Assembly: GCA_018398585.1 (NCBI GenBank)
Contig: JAGTTD010000022.1
Coordinates: 1,019,501 to 1,083,500, forward strand
Direction of reading: 5' to 3'
From: Simmondsia chinensis
Lineage: Eukaryota; Streptophyta; Magnoliopsida; Caryophyllales; Simmondsiaceae
DNA length: 64,000 nucleotides
A program made the translations under genes and the position numbers. The notes under the pieces are model-generated. The model worked only from the letters and a program-made list of their open reading frames with translations. It had not been told where the DNA came from and ran no database searches. Position 1 is the stretch's first letter; every line of letters begins with the position of its first letter. Of the stretch, positions 19,641 through 30,627 are shown piece after piece.

Positions 19641-20215
19641 CTCCCCCTTTATATTTCGGAGTTTGATTAGATTAGATCTTGTTTATAAAGTAGAAGATTG
19701 GGTCAGTCCAATTTAGGCCCGTAATACACTAAGGTTTTAGAGTGATGGATTCTATATATACACACTAGGGTTGTGTATGTTTTGTTTTTTGATAATTAGA
19801 GAGGTAATTTTCAGTATAAAACTAGCGCACTCACCAAAGTGGAACCCGGAGAAAACCCACAAGAGCATAGAAAAAACAAGACAAAACAAACAGAACAACA
19901 GACCCCCAAAACTGCTAGAAGCCTATCTACACGCCAACCTAAACCGCATACCCCAAGAAATGGAGACGTCTATAACAATACTAACCCCTAAAACACGAAA
20001 AGCTAAATGAAACACACCTATATTAGATTATATAGTTGTGTATGTTAAACGTAGGGTTAAGAACGAGTTAAGAGTTGAGACATTTCATGTAAATTTTCAA
20101 TAATATACTGGATTTATTGTCCATTCCTCCGTGAATGTACGCTTCGGCTGAACCATGTAAATTTCAGTGTTCTTGATTTTACTCCCCAATTCCCTTTTAT
20201 TTATGATTACTATTT
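19640..20215 (+). mobile_element. Copia-type LTR remnant interrupted by a LINE fragment
   Basis: The right part (20095-20215) has 'ccgtgaatgtacgcttcggctgaaccatgtaaattt'-type wording, close to the conserved R/U5 text of many plant copia LTRs. The same order is present at 24640-24900. The left part shares 'agatcttgtttataaagtag' with the 24640 copy. A LINE piece splits it. Confidence 0.55.
19782..20034 (-). mobile_element. LINE 3' fragment nested in an LTR, with TSD
   Basis: A 12-bp duplication GTTGTGTATGTT (19770-19781, 20035-20046) flanks it. The left side starts TTGTTTTTTGATAATTAGAG, which as reverse complement is the LINE end (CTCTAATTATC-A-rich) also seen at 55760-55795 and 60540. The C/A-rich composition matches the 6863 and 63646 fragments. 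No functional frame. Confidence 0.7.
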
Positions 20216-20503
20216 CAATTTAAAGTTTCGGTGTTCTATGGGGTCCTAACAATTAGATTACTGGTCATTTTATGAAGCATATATTATAAAAATTCTGAAT
20301 ACATGTAATATATATTATCATTACGAGTTCGTGTGAAGTCCACGTTGGCATGCACTTCACTTAATACTTAAGTAGTGTACTACCATATATAACTCCGCAT
20401 GCATTTTTTTAATTAGAAAATGTTATTTATAATTAATTTACGTACTAAACTTGTATATGTAATGATACAAGTCATTAGCTAAATAAGTGACTCAAAATTC
20501 AAA

Positions 20504-20556
20504 TTAAAAAAAAATATTTTTAGTACCTCAAGGGTTCCCGTCTAAGCAGGGTCTGG
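20504..20556 (-). mobile_element. Micro-SINE: 53-bp severely 5'-truncated copy with TSD
   Basis: A perfect 15-bp duplication GACTCAAAATTCAAA (20489-20503, 20557-20571) brackets only the last 35 or so bases of the SINE (AGTACCTCAAGGGTTCCCG, TCTAAGCAGGGTCTGG) plus an A/T-rich tail. It shows 3'-primed, 5'-truncating insertion. Confidence 0.85.
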
Positions 20557-20571
20557 GACTCAAAATTCAAA

Positions 20572-21029
20572 CAAGTGGTCGATAATCTATCCTTTCATTT
20601 GAGTCACATATATATATATATAGCATAATGATTCAATGCATTTGTTAAAAATAAATACACCAAGCATTTTGTCACACTAAATAACTATATGATGTTAGCA
20701 GTCAAATAAGTGGTATAAATATTTATAGGCATGCATCTTATTGAAAAGAATTTTAATTATGTATTTAATATAGATGGTTTAAAATTTTTAATTGATTAAA
20801 AATATTAATTTAATGTTACACTTTATAAGGTATTAATTGTATATGTATGTAATTTGATAGAATTGTGAAAATAATTAAATAATATTATTTTTATGCGTTA
20901 GTGCTTCTAGTGCTCCATTTTTTAACACTTGGAGAGTTTGAGGATCCATAGAAGCCCAAACAGCAAGCCACAATTTTTTTTATTTTTTTATTTTTTTGCA
21001 TTTTATATTTTTTTAGGATTATTTACGTT
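20572..21029. other. AT-rich intergenic DNA
   Basis: Nothing is recognised apart from a short (TA)n tract near 20608-20624 and poly-T runs. Confidence 0.4.
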
Positions 21030-21545
21030 TTAGTACCCTAAATTTTTGAAAATAATAAACAGGATCTTGACCTCTTTGAATTGTTAAAAAGATCCCTAAG
21101 TTTTTGTTATATTAATAAAAAGACACTTCTCCAGCGTGACGACGTCATTTTTCATCAATAGGGCTGATATGGCAACTGTTTTTTGTATTAATATTGTAGT
21201 AAAATGATAAAAATACCCTTTAATACTTTTATTTTTACTTTATAAGCATAAAATTTGATATATTGTATTATGTAGAACCTATCTATTTTCGCTTAATTTG
21301 TTTAAAAGTATGATTATTGAAGAGTATTGTTATCATTTTACTGTATTATAATAAAGAAATAGTTGTTACTTTAACTCTATCGACAAAAATGGTGTTATTA
21401 CGCAGGAGATTAGACTTTTTATTAATACGACAAAAAATTAGGGTCTTTTTGTTAATACGATAAAAACTTAGAAGTCCTTTTATTAATTCAAAAAGGTTGA
21501 GATCTTTTTTATTATTTTCAAAAACATCCAGGTAGTAAAATATAA
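21030..21545. mobile_element. MITE-like element, family 1, copy b (complete)
   Basis: Long inverted arms are visible. 'gtaccctaaatttttgaaaataataaa' at the left mirrors 'ttattattttcaaaaacatcc...gta' at the right. 'cctctttgaattgttaaaaagatcc' mirrors 'cttttattaattcaaaaaggttgagatc'. The inner 'cgtgacgacgtcattttt' mirrors 'aaaatggtgttattacg'. Copies: 1045-1420 (partial) and 41560-42013. Confidence 0.65.
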
Positions 21546-22100
21546 ATAATTCCTTTTTTTAAAATGTGTTTTTGACATGTACTTTCGTCATAAATCAAAA
21601 AATATATTTAGTTTTAATGTATCTTTTTTGATATTATTTCTCTAATATATTTCCATCCTTATGTTAATATATTTAAAATAGTAAAATAATAACATCAATT
21701 ATTAAAATAATACGAAAATATGAAAATAAGACTTAAATTTGAGGGAATGAGACTTTAATTATATTTTCAACTTTTAATACATTGATAAACATTTAGAGGT
21801 TGTTTGTTTACTAGAAAGTAATATAGAAATTTAGAATTCATGAAAAGTGGGTAACCAAAAAATTCGTATAACATCAAAATTGGAAGTCCTTAATCATTTT
21901 TTATTTCTTTGTTACACATAAATTAACAAGTAGAGGGCTCGGTAAGATTCAATACCGAAAAATTTTAATTTCATATCCATATAACCAAACACAAATACTT
22001 ACTTCTTGCAAAGTTAAGACACAAACTGAATTTCTAGACAATACAACTTTTTGTAAAATTTAATTCATGTTTAACCAAACGAGGCCTTAAGTTAAGTTTA
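21546..22100. other. AT-rich intergenic DNA
   Basis: No gene is seen. 21800-22090 carries 'tttaaccaaacgaggcc'-type wording common at MITE/hAT ends, without a confirmed partner arm. Confidence 0.35.
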
Positions 22101-22104
22101 TAAA

Positions 22105-22830
22105 TTAATTAGAATTTTTTTTTTACTAAAAACCACCTAAATTTTAGGTATGATTTTAAAATTATCTAAATTTTTTAATTTTATAATGTTACACTTAAAC
22201 TTTCTAAATTTTTTCAATGCTGCACCTTAATATTAATGTTGTTAGCATACGTTAGTTTTTGGTGAGGTCACTTTTGAAAAAAAAAATAAAAAGTAATATA
22301 TAGAATTCAAATTTACATTGAAAACAATTAAAAAATTCTAATAAATTTACAAATATTTTTAAAAATAATTTTATATTTAAATATTTTTTTTTTTTGAAAT
22401 TCTACGTCAGTAAAACTAACAGATATTAACGGCATCATATTAAATATGACATTGAAAATTTTTACAAAATTAAAGTGTGATATTAAAAAGTTAAACAAAA
22501 AAACCAAAGAGGGTACCAACACGCCGTCACCGGATCACATTAGAACTCTGAAATTAAGCGTACTTGGGCCAGAACAGTACCAGAATGGGTGACCTTCTGG
22601 AAAGTCCTCACTCTTAGGTTGGGGGCACTCGGAAACAGCCTCTCTTCAGCCTGAAGGGGAAGGCTGCGTACATCCGTCTCCTTCATACCCTGCTTAGGCG
22701 GGAACCTTTGGGACATTGGGTATGTTGCTCTCTTGCTTTTTATTAAAAAGTTAAAAATTGTAGATAATTTTTTTAAATTGTACTTAAATTTAGATAAATT
22801 TTAATAAAAAATTATATTTATTATAATGAC
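22105..22830. repeat. MITE-like element, family 3, interrupted by a SINE
   Basis: 'aaaaccacctaaattttaggt' at 22130 and the later 'taaatttagataa' near 22790 look like inverted ends. Related text lies at 3360-3510, 41180-41335 and 61420-61580. The element is split by the SINE at 22496-22740. Confidence 0.45.
22496..22740 (+). mobile_element. 5S-headed SINE, subfamily A, with TSD
   Basis: A perfect 15-bp duplication TATTAAAAAGTTAAA (22481-22495, 22741-22755) flanks it. The head is CCAAAGAGGGTACCAACACG, followed by a 5S block (ACTCTGAAATTAAGCG, GAATGGGTGACC), body with a small deletion (ctcttcagcctgaagggg), and the end ACATTGGGTATGTTGC plus T-rich text. It is inserted in a family 3 MITE. Confidence 0.9.
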
Positions 22831-24165
22831 TAGAACAACGTAATTGTTACTAAAAGTAGAAACATTTGTGTCGGCCTGTCGTTCACTCTTTAATTGCGAT
22901 CCTTTAAGTCAACATAACCCGCAGTTATTCCCGAGGTTTACTAATTTTAGAGCGTAGTGTTTTTTTTTTTTTTTTTTTGGCTAATAAGGAATTCAGTTAT
23001 CCGATAAATTTTGACCCATGCAGTGATTCATGCAACACAAAAGCCAGTTAAGTCAGAAATTTCTTAAAAGGAGGTTTAAGAGAGAATCGAACGCCAAGCC
23101 TTTTGGCCTAAAATAACATTCTATCTCCTCACTTGCCTCCTACTATTAAGACAAGGCGCTGGTGGGTAGAGGTTAGTGTTATTATCAATATATTTTTATT
23201 TTGTTAATATCAGTGTAATTATATTGACTTTTTGGAGCTCGTTGTGTTTTAAATTGTCTTACGCTAAAAAAAGAATCTTGATAATAATGCTACGCATTTT
23301 ATATATTTAAAAGTGTTAATATGGGTAATGTTGTAGACATCAAAATTATATCTAATATATAGTATGAAAATTATCCTTAGATATTATGAGGTTTGACGAT
23401 TTATGCTCTAGATATTATCACATCTTATATTGATATTTATAAGTTTTATGTAGATACCTCAAAGTTTCAAAATTGTATCAATTAGGTAGCGTTCTACCAA
23501 AATTCAAAAGATTTTGTCATTGAAATTTGACGTTTTTATAAAAAAAAAATAATAATAATATGACACATAATCTTGACAATATATATAAGCAGTTTATATC
23601 ATAGTTCAGTGAAATTTTGTTGAAAACATCAATATTCATACGACAAAAATTATTGGTATATCAGGATAAAAGTAATTTGTTTTAATGTAGAAATTATAAA
23701 ACTTCATATGAATTATTATTCAACTGTAGCATTTCATGACAGTTTTGGAAATATTAGACGAAATTTGAAAATCTTCTATAATCTTACGATTCTAAAGTCC
23801 CACATGTAAGTTAGCAAATAATTAAAAAAGGAAAAAAAATATAAATATTTTGGGTATAATATAAAACTTAAAGAATAAATACAATTGATAAAATAAGAAA
23901 AAAACACTTAATACAATTATAATATAATAACATTAAAAATTAAATTTTTTAAATTTTATATTATACGGGGTAATACTAGTTACGATAAAAGGAGTGCATA
24001 ATTATGAGGGAGACCAAACACACACAACAATGTACAATGTTGGAAAAAAGTAAAAACTTTCCCCAACATCAGGCCTCTCCAAAGGGGTACAACAACCATA
24101 GGCCAATATTGACTAGTTTATTTACTTATAGCTCTCTGTATTTGTTCATTGTATTAATTTTTTTG
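22831..24165. other. AT-rich intergenic DNA with MITE family 4 piece
   Basis: 23370-23640 contains the family 4 wording ('atacctcaaagtttcaaaattgt'). The rest is AT-rich with a 19-T run near 22961-22979. No gene was recognised. Confidence 0.4.
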
Positions 24166-24169
24166 AAAA

Positions 24170-24900
24170 AATAACACATTAAGTGTAAGCGGATGTAAAA
24201 AAATTAACCAAAATAATGAAAAATCAACATATCAATATTTACATGGAAACCCTCTCTGAACTAGAGAGATAAATCACGGGACCTAAATGAGTATCTCATC
24301 CACTATGAAACTTGATTATTACAATCTCTAATCATAATCTCCAAAACCTATATTACAATCTCATCATCCACAAGTGTGACTATTGCACAGTAAGTCATCA
24401 ATTCCCAGCACAACGCGACTTTGAATAGCAATCCATCAGCGTTCGTACGACGTAGCTTTGAACGGCAAGCCACCAACCTTCGTACAACGTAACTTTGAAC
24501 GGTAAGCCATCAGCCCTTCCACAAAATGTAGCTTTGGATATAAAAAGTTACAAAAACCCTCAACATTTAATCAACTCGGGTGAACTTCACTCATCTCACA
24601 AAAAAAAAACCCTCATGTTAGGTTATGTGTGGAACCTAATTGTCCTAGGTCTTGTTTATAAGTATAGAATTGGGCCAAACTTTTTGAGGCCTATGACGCA
24701 CTAGAGCTTTAGTATGGTCGCTCTATATATATATACACAAAGGTTGTATAAGTTACCATTAGAGTTGAGAGACGTCTTTATAAAATTTTCAACGATATAA
24801 TAAAATCATTGTACTCCCTTCCGTGGATGCAGGCTTCGGCTGAACCATGTAAATTTCGATGCTCTCCGCTATCCCCATTTGTGTGTGAATGTTATTTCAA
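24170..24900 (+). mobile_element. Copia-like LTR region with short tandem motif
   Basis: 24240-24260 (cccTCTCTgaactAGAGAgat) and the following text match 44925-44960. 24370-24545 has four degenerate units of 'gta-gctttgaacggcaagccaccaacc', the same motif that is expanded at 45058-45475. 24640-24900 ends in the copia LTR-like 'ggatgcaggcttcggctgaac' also seen near 20125. I infer an LTR retroelement remnant; no coding domain remains. Confidence 0.5.
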
Positions 24901-25219
24901 TTTATGGTTCAATATTTTGTAGATGATCTTCATAGATGGTATCTCGATCATCCTCTACAACACCCAACGCACTTTGTACATTTTTCTTTCCCGAATCTAC
25001 ACTCTCAACACTCAACACTATTTATAACCAAACTTAACACAAATCCAAATTTCAAACAAAAAAACATTTTTGGCAAAATTTAATCCTCTTTCTTCACAAC
25101 TTCCATTTTCATATAACTTCTTTTTCTTTTCTTTTTTCCTCTCTTTTTTTATTTTTATATATATAAATTTTGAGGTAAAAAATATACCCAACAAATTTAG
25201 TATTAAAATAAGAATAATT

Positions 25220-25570
25220 TTAGGGTTATTTACACTAAAGGTCCCTATACTTTGTCTATTGTGACAATTTAGTCCCCGTATAATTCAAAATGTATCAATT
25301 TGGTCCTTAGAAAAAATTTTATTTTAAATTTTTAATAAAACTTTTGATGGTTCGGCCACGAATTAGATTAAATTGAGTAAACAAATAAATTCATAATAAG
25401 TTACTTGCACCTAACATAATTTTGCCGTTCAAAAATACGACTTTAACATAACTTAAATTTGACCAAATGACTAAATTAACACATTTGAATTGTTCTGGGA
25501 CTAAATTAACACAATTAAAAATATAAGAACCAAATTAACATAATGAACATTTGGCATAAATAACCCTAAC
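25220..25570. mobile_element. MITE-like element, family 2 (complete copy)
   Basis: The ends read AGGGTTATTTACACTAAAGG and ...GCATAAATAACCCTA, perfect inverse over GGGTTATTTA. Inner arms carry 'gtgacaatttagtcc' versus 'ggaccaaattaacaca'-type text. Other copies are at 4025-4345, 54032-54410 and partly 33330-33600 and 48580-48660. Confidence 0.7.
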
Positions 25571-26700
25571 ATAAATAAGTTAGGGTAAAATTGTAGGTAC
25601 AAAGTGAATATAATTGTGGAAGGTGAGTATGCGGCACTCACAATAATTGTGTCCCTTTGCTTTTCTTTCGATAATTATCGACTAAGCCGTGATACAATTC
25701 AGGCGTTCGAATTAGCGAGTCTTTATAAAACTTGTGTTCCTTCTACCATATTTACCGTCATAAACCATTTAATATAATTAATTATTTTGTTTTACATTAT
25801 TAAAAACTAAAATAAGTAATCCTTTAAGCAAATACTTGTGAAGTAATGTTTAAAATTTCTAACGTAAATAAATCAATATATAAAAAGTTGGTATTTTTAC
25901 AAAATAAAAAATAGTTGTACAACTATGTGCTAAGATATCGATTCTCTAATTTATAAACTTTATTGATTCGGTATTGTTCCAAGTTTCACAAAAGCATGTT
26001 TCTAGCTGCAAGATCTGCATGATTTATTGAGATTTCACTAAAAATAAAACGTGTTGGGGGCCAACGTCTTTATGCATGTCTCCCATCTGTTCATAACTAT
26101 CATTGAGTCAGAATTTTGTTTAAAATCTTAATGTATCTGCCTCGAGCTTGAGTGCTTGTGCCTTTTACAGCGTGATGAGAGTCTGTTCATTAGCAACATC
26201 ACTCCTCAAGTGCTTGCTTCCCTCGAATCATTTTATTCACGTGACAAGCATATGCTTCATTAATCAAGACTACGTCATTTTTCGACATGTAAATTCTGTG
26301 CAAACTAGCACAGATTGTGTTCCCTACTTCTTTCCGTTGTTTCTCGATTGTGTCTGTTTTCGCCTCTGCCTTTTAATTACTGTGGTGAGTTTTACAGACT
26401 TTGTTCATCTTCTCAATTGCCCCTTTTTTACTAATGTTGAGCATATATATATTAGGAAAAAAAATGATGGAGCAAACGTACATAATGATGTGACTTCGTA
26501 ACAATAAGAGCTGTTAAATTTCCTTGAAAATTATAATCTTGCTCTGACAGTAATAATTTTGCCACTATACTAACATTACTTTTTTATATATAAGAGGTCT
26601 AATCTTCTATTAATGTAGTATTTTTGAAATTATTGGAAAATTTTCATTTGCTTTGGCTTAAAAAAAATAATAAATAAAAAAAATAAAAAGCAGAAATCAC
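25571..26700. other. Intergenic DNA, no supported gene
   Basis: A 117-codon frame at 26148-26501 is rich in Cys/Phe/Ser with no recognisable domain or codon-use signal; I treat it as chance. No other structure is seen. Confidence 0.35.
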
Positions 26701-26714
26701 ATTTACAAATACAC

Positions 26715-26880
26715 GGCCCATTTTGATTCATTGGGTTTGAACATGGGCCTTAGGAAACAAAATGGGCCATGTTAGCCCAAGAATCGGCCCAATTCTAGTT
26801 CTGGAAACAGAGCCCAGTACAATCACATTCAAAACCCACATTTACAAATGCAAAAATAATTTAAGGCCCAACTTTTGTAA
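26715..26880. promoter_or_regulatory. Cluster of GGCCCA/TGGGCC (site II-like) motifs
   Basis: Within about 165 bases there are at least six copies of GGCCCA, TGGGCC or GGCCCAA (26716, 26743, 26763, 26785, 26864 and neighbours). Such motifs bind TCP factors in promoters of housekeeping genes. Only a 28-codon frame follows (ATG near 26908), so this may be an orphan or captured promoter fragment. Confidence 0.35.
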
Positions 26881-26899
26881 AAGAAGCTAATGAAACAAA

Positions 26900-27650
26900 A
26901 TGGCACGATGAGTAAGCGAAGAATTTATGGAGCAATTGGACCATCAGAAGTGCAAATAGTGAATCTAAAAGAAGTAAAATACGTAACGACGTAGAAGAAA
27001 CTTAACTTTTGATTAGTTTGGAAAGAGTTACGGGGCTCATAAGATATCAAAACGAAGCTCTCAAATCGAGCAGGCAAAGCCAAATACTTGTCATTAGTCC
27101 CACCATTTCGCCGGAATTTGGACTCTAAGATGTGTTTTGCACCACTTTTGTGTTTTCTGACTTTAAGGTCACTTAAATAATTTTATATATTAGGGGTTTT
27201 TTTTTTGTGTTAAAGGAGCAAAAAAAATGAGACCCACATCGGATGGATATAAAAACAAAATCTTATTTATATACCAAGGGAATTACTCCAACCACTGGCA
27301 AGTGGTTTTGTGATGGAACATCTTTTGATATATAACAAATATACAACAAAAAAGGAAATAAGTAAGAAAACTGAAGCCAAACATGCATTGATTCACCGGA
27401 ATAACGATTGACACAAAGAGTATGAACATACCATGTCGGAATAAAAGATAATTTGTTATTTGCCTTTAAGCTGTGTCCTGCACTCTTATATCTTTAGACA
27501 TTTTAGACGAATAGACGATTTGTGATTCTAATAAAGGAATAGGCATTGCCTATAATAGATGGTATTCATATTGTTCGACATGACCTTTATCATGTGCGAG
27601 AATATTTGATGATCTATTTTCATTTTTCAAATTAGAATCAGATTACACCT
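26900..27650. other. Intergenic DNA, unidentified
   Basis: No gene was recognised. 27225-27260 (gagacccacatcggatggatat) carries an ATCCCACATCGG-like phrase of TRIM LTRs and could be a decayed LTR. Confidence 0.35.
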
Positions 27651-27654
27651 GGTA

Positions 27655-28480
27655 AATAGAACTGTAAACTCGTGCCCAATCCATCAAATGAGCCAACTCA
27701 ATCCGATCCAATAGGCTGCCAGGCAAACCTGGGTTGACCTATGCACTGTAGTGGGCCAGTTGGAGGTTGAAACATTTTTTTTTTTTTTTAAACTCGGGCC
27801 AGCCCAACCTACCCTTGGGCCAATGACCTACCACGACCCATGTCTGACCCTAACCCACTTTAGGTTCATGATAAGTTACACTTATGTCGGTGTCAAATCT
27901 GTATCATTTTGACGTGTGACTTGTGTGATCTAAAATTTAGTAGATAGCTTTTGTTAGCAACATGATTATTGATGTTTACAAGTGCTCAAATATGTGAAAG
28001 AATGAAATGATGGCTAGCATCATTTGACTTTTTTTTTTTCATAATTCAAAAAGAAACTCAAAATTATTACCTAAATTTATTTATAATTATTCTTTTTATT
28101 GTATATTTGATATTTTATAAATTTTTAATAAAATTAAATGTTTTATTTGCATTTTGCATATGGATATATTATATTAATTTCCTATTCAAAATCATGCTCG
28201 GAAACAAAAACAAATGTGTATTTCAGGTTTGACATAGGTCCAACCCAATTCTAACCCACTACAATCTCGGTCTGATTTTATCCAGTTTGGCCCGAGTCAA
28301 ACTTGCAACCCAGTCCAACCCTAATCTTCTTGAAATAGTGTTTTGGGTTAAACCAGGTTCGAGATTTTTGCCCCAAACTCGACTCGGTGTACAAATAAAT
28401 TTGACACTATCTAACCTATTTGTACATCACCAATCCAAGAGTTAAGTTGCGGGTTGACTCGACCCGTTTGTGGGCCACCT
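27655..28480. repeat. Low-complexity GACCC/GGCCCAACC islands
   Basis: Two blocks (27655-27860 and 28230-28480) consist of degenerate short motifs: CAACCCA, GGGCCAGCCCAACC, GACCCA, CAATCCGATCC. They are separated by AT-rich DNA. No open frame or tandem period is visible. Composition is far more GC-rich than the flanks. Confidence 0.6.
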
Positions 28481-28980
28481 CTACATAAGATGGTGGTTGA
28501 GTTGACCTATGTAGGTGGATGTGACATCAGACATAGACGTTTGAAAGGAATATGAAAGAAGCCAAGAAGGCTATTTGGTCACATTAAAAAGAAATAAAAT
28601 GTGTTCTTTTAATTTTTAAAAGAATCTTTTTAAATTTTTTATGTGTGTTAATATGTTAAAATTTTGAATAGTAATATAGTTTTTTTTTTTTAACTTTTAA
28701 ATTGAAATAGAAGAATAGTAATTTATTAATCAAAAGTATAAATCAAAAACTATTAAAACAAAATATTCTGATTTAAACAAAAAATAGTTCCCAAAAATAA
28801 TTATGAAACATATTAATTTTATATTTTTGTTCAGAAAAAAGCTTTTTCATAATTTGAGAGTGTTTGGCATGAAAACAAAAGTGTTTTTAAATGAAAGTAT
28901 AAACTGTATATATTTCTTTTAATAAACTAAAAATTAGTGTTTTTACTTTATAATAGAAACAAAAATAAAAATTAAAAAAC
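28480..28980. other. AT-rich intergenic DNA
   Basis: No gene or named element was recognised. Homopolymeric T and A runs are common. Confidence 0.4.
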
Positions 28981-28999
28981 TTTAGTTTAAAGCATCTCA

Positions 29000-29247
29000 T
29001 TAACAACAGACCCAGTGCCTCAAGGGTTCCCGCATAAGCGAGATTTGAGAGGGGTGGATGTACGCAGCCTTACCCTTTCAGGGTGTAACCCTGACGAGAG
29101 GCTATTTCCGAGGACCCCCAACCTTATAGGGTTGGCAACACAAGGACTTCTTAGGAGATCACCCATCCTGGTACTATTCTCACCCAAGCACGCTTAACTT
29201 CGGAGTTGTACTGGGATCCGATGTCTTAGTGCCTGATAAATGAACCC
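29000..29247 (-). mobile_element. 5S-headed SINE, subfamily B, with TSD
   Basis: An 18-bp duplication with one mismatch (TTAGTTTAAAGCATCTCA, 28982-28999; TTAGTTTAAAACATCTCA, 29248-29265) flanks it. Minus-strand order: AGGGTTCATTTATCAGGCAC, 5S block (GGATCCCAGTACAACTCCG, GTGCTTGGGTGAGAATAGTA), body, tail GGGTCTGTTGTTA. Length 248. Confidence 0.9.
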
Positions 29248-29429
29248 TTAGTTTAAAACATCTCAATTATATAAAAAATATCTATAAAAATCAATGTTTT
29301 TACAGTTTCACTATACAGGCTTTGGATATGAGAAAATTTCTTATGATCTGTTTGGTATCGATATGTGATTGGCACAAGTTAAAACTTGAGCTAAGGAATT
29401 CAGACGAAAAAAATATTGTATAGGCTATG

Positions 29430-29505
29430 ATTCTTTTTTGAGCTCTAACTTCTCGGGTGCGTCCTTGGCTGTTAGCGAGCTCCCTCGCTAATTATAGAAA
29501 AGAAA
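29430..29505 (+). mobile_element. Possible LINE tail fragment
   Basis: The text 'gcgagctccctcgctaattatagaaaag' resembles the ends at 33900-33945 and 6440-6470 (…CTCGCTAATTAT-A-rich). It is short and without target duplication. Confidence 0.3.
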
Positions 29506-29721
29506 TATAAAAATAAGAAAATGACTAGAAGGAGAATGGCACTAGGGAAGTGGATCATAATTGCTTCTAGGAATCCAATGAAAGCTACTTCTTTAAAACC
29601 CTAGTAGGAGGAAAGGGAAAAAATAATATTTTATTTGTAATTAGGTATGCTCTGATACTATATGAAAGAACAATACTGGAAAGTATACCCAATAAGATTG
29701 CTAACGTATTGTTATATAAAA

Positions 29722-29920
29722 AAGGAAAGGAAAGGAAAGGAAAGGAACGTACTCAGTGCCTTAAGGGCTCCCGCCTACGCAGGGTCGGGAGGGCTGATGT
29801 ACGCAGCATTCCCCCTTCAGGGTATCAACCTGAAGAGAGGTTGTTTCCGAATGCCCTCAACTTGAGGGTGAGGACTTCCCAGGAGGTCACTCAACCTGAT
29901 ACTGCTGATGTACGCATGCT
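29722..29920 (-). mobile_element. SINE with truncated 5S head and long TSD
   Basis: A 20-bp duplication with one mismatch (TAACGTATTGTTATATAAAA at 29702-29721, TAACATATTGTTATATAAAA at 29921-29940) brackets it. The tail side carries a GGAAA pentamer repeat (29723-29747), unlike the usual CAA repeats. The 5S part ends early; only its last part (GAAGTCCTCACC, AGGTTGAGTGACCTCC) remains. Confidence 0.88.
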
Positions 29921-30049
29921 TAACATATTGTTATATAAAAGAATAATAATAAAGGAAGTAACAATATAGTCCTACGGGAATAAACAAAGGATGGTAAAGT
30001 ATATCCTAGATTGATATACTAATACCAAGAAATCATATTTTTATATTGA

Positions 30050-30627
30050 AATATTAAAAATTATCACTTAGATACCCTGAGGTTTAACTATTTATCATTT
30101 AGGTATCCTAAAGTTTCAAAATAGACAATGAAGTACTTTAAAGTTAAAAAAAAAATTTACTTGGGTAACCTAAAATTTTATCGATCAAGTACTCTTCTTC
30201 AAAAATTCAATAGATTTTTGCCAAAAAATGTTAGAGTAAAATATAATTTCGATAATATATAAGTATATTCATTAGAATTTGATGATCTTTTACCAAGAAA
30301 TGTTGATATGACACATGATTTTGGCACTATAACGGTAGTTTGCATCCAATCCAAGTGAACGTTTTCATTGTAATTTGTTAAATTTTTTTTGAAGGCATTG
30401 AAATGACTTGTATATATTATTATAATTATATATTATATTAGCACATCTTATATAAAACTGGTCTAATTCCAAAAAAAAAATAATAATAATAATCAAATTC
30501 TGACATAGATTATATAAGTGATAAAATTTTCAAATCGTAGGGTCCCCCCGTATATATTTAAATATTAAGATACTTAGATAATAAATGATTGAACCTTGAA
30601 ATACTTAAGTAATAATTTTTTAATATT
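30050..30627. mobile_element. MITE-like element, family 4 (complete copy)
   Basis: Terminal inverted repeats of roughly 60 bases: AATATTAAAAATTATCACTT at the left and, read inversely, AATATTAAAAAATTATTACT at the right. Both arms continue with 'agatac-ctgaggttta'-type text. There is no coding capacity. Related pieces are at 2250-3150, 23370-23640, 39461-39945 and 59738-59975. Confidence 0.7.

Noticed and set aside
26148..26501. 117-codon frame as a small secreted protein
   Set aside because: No signal peptide pattern, domain or codon bias; isolated in AT-rich DNA.
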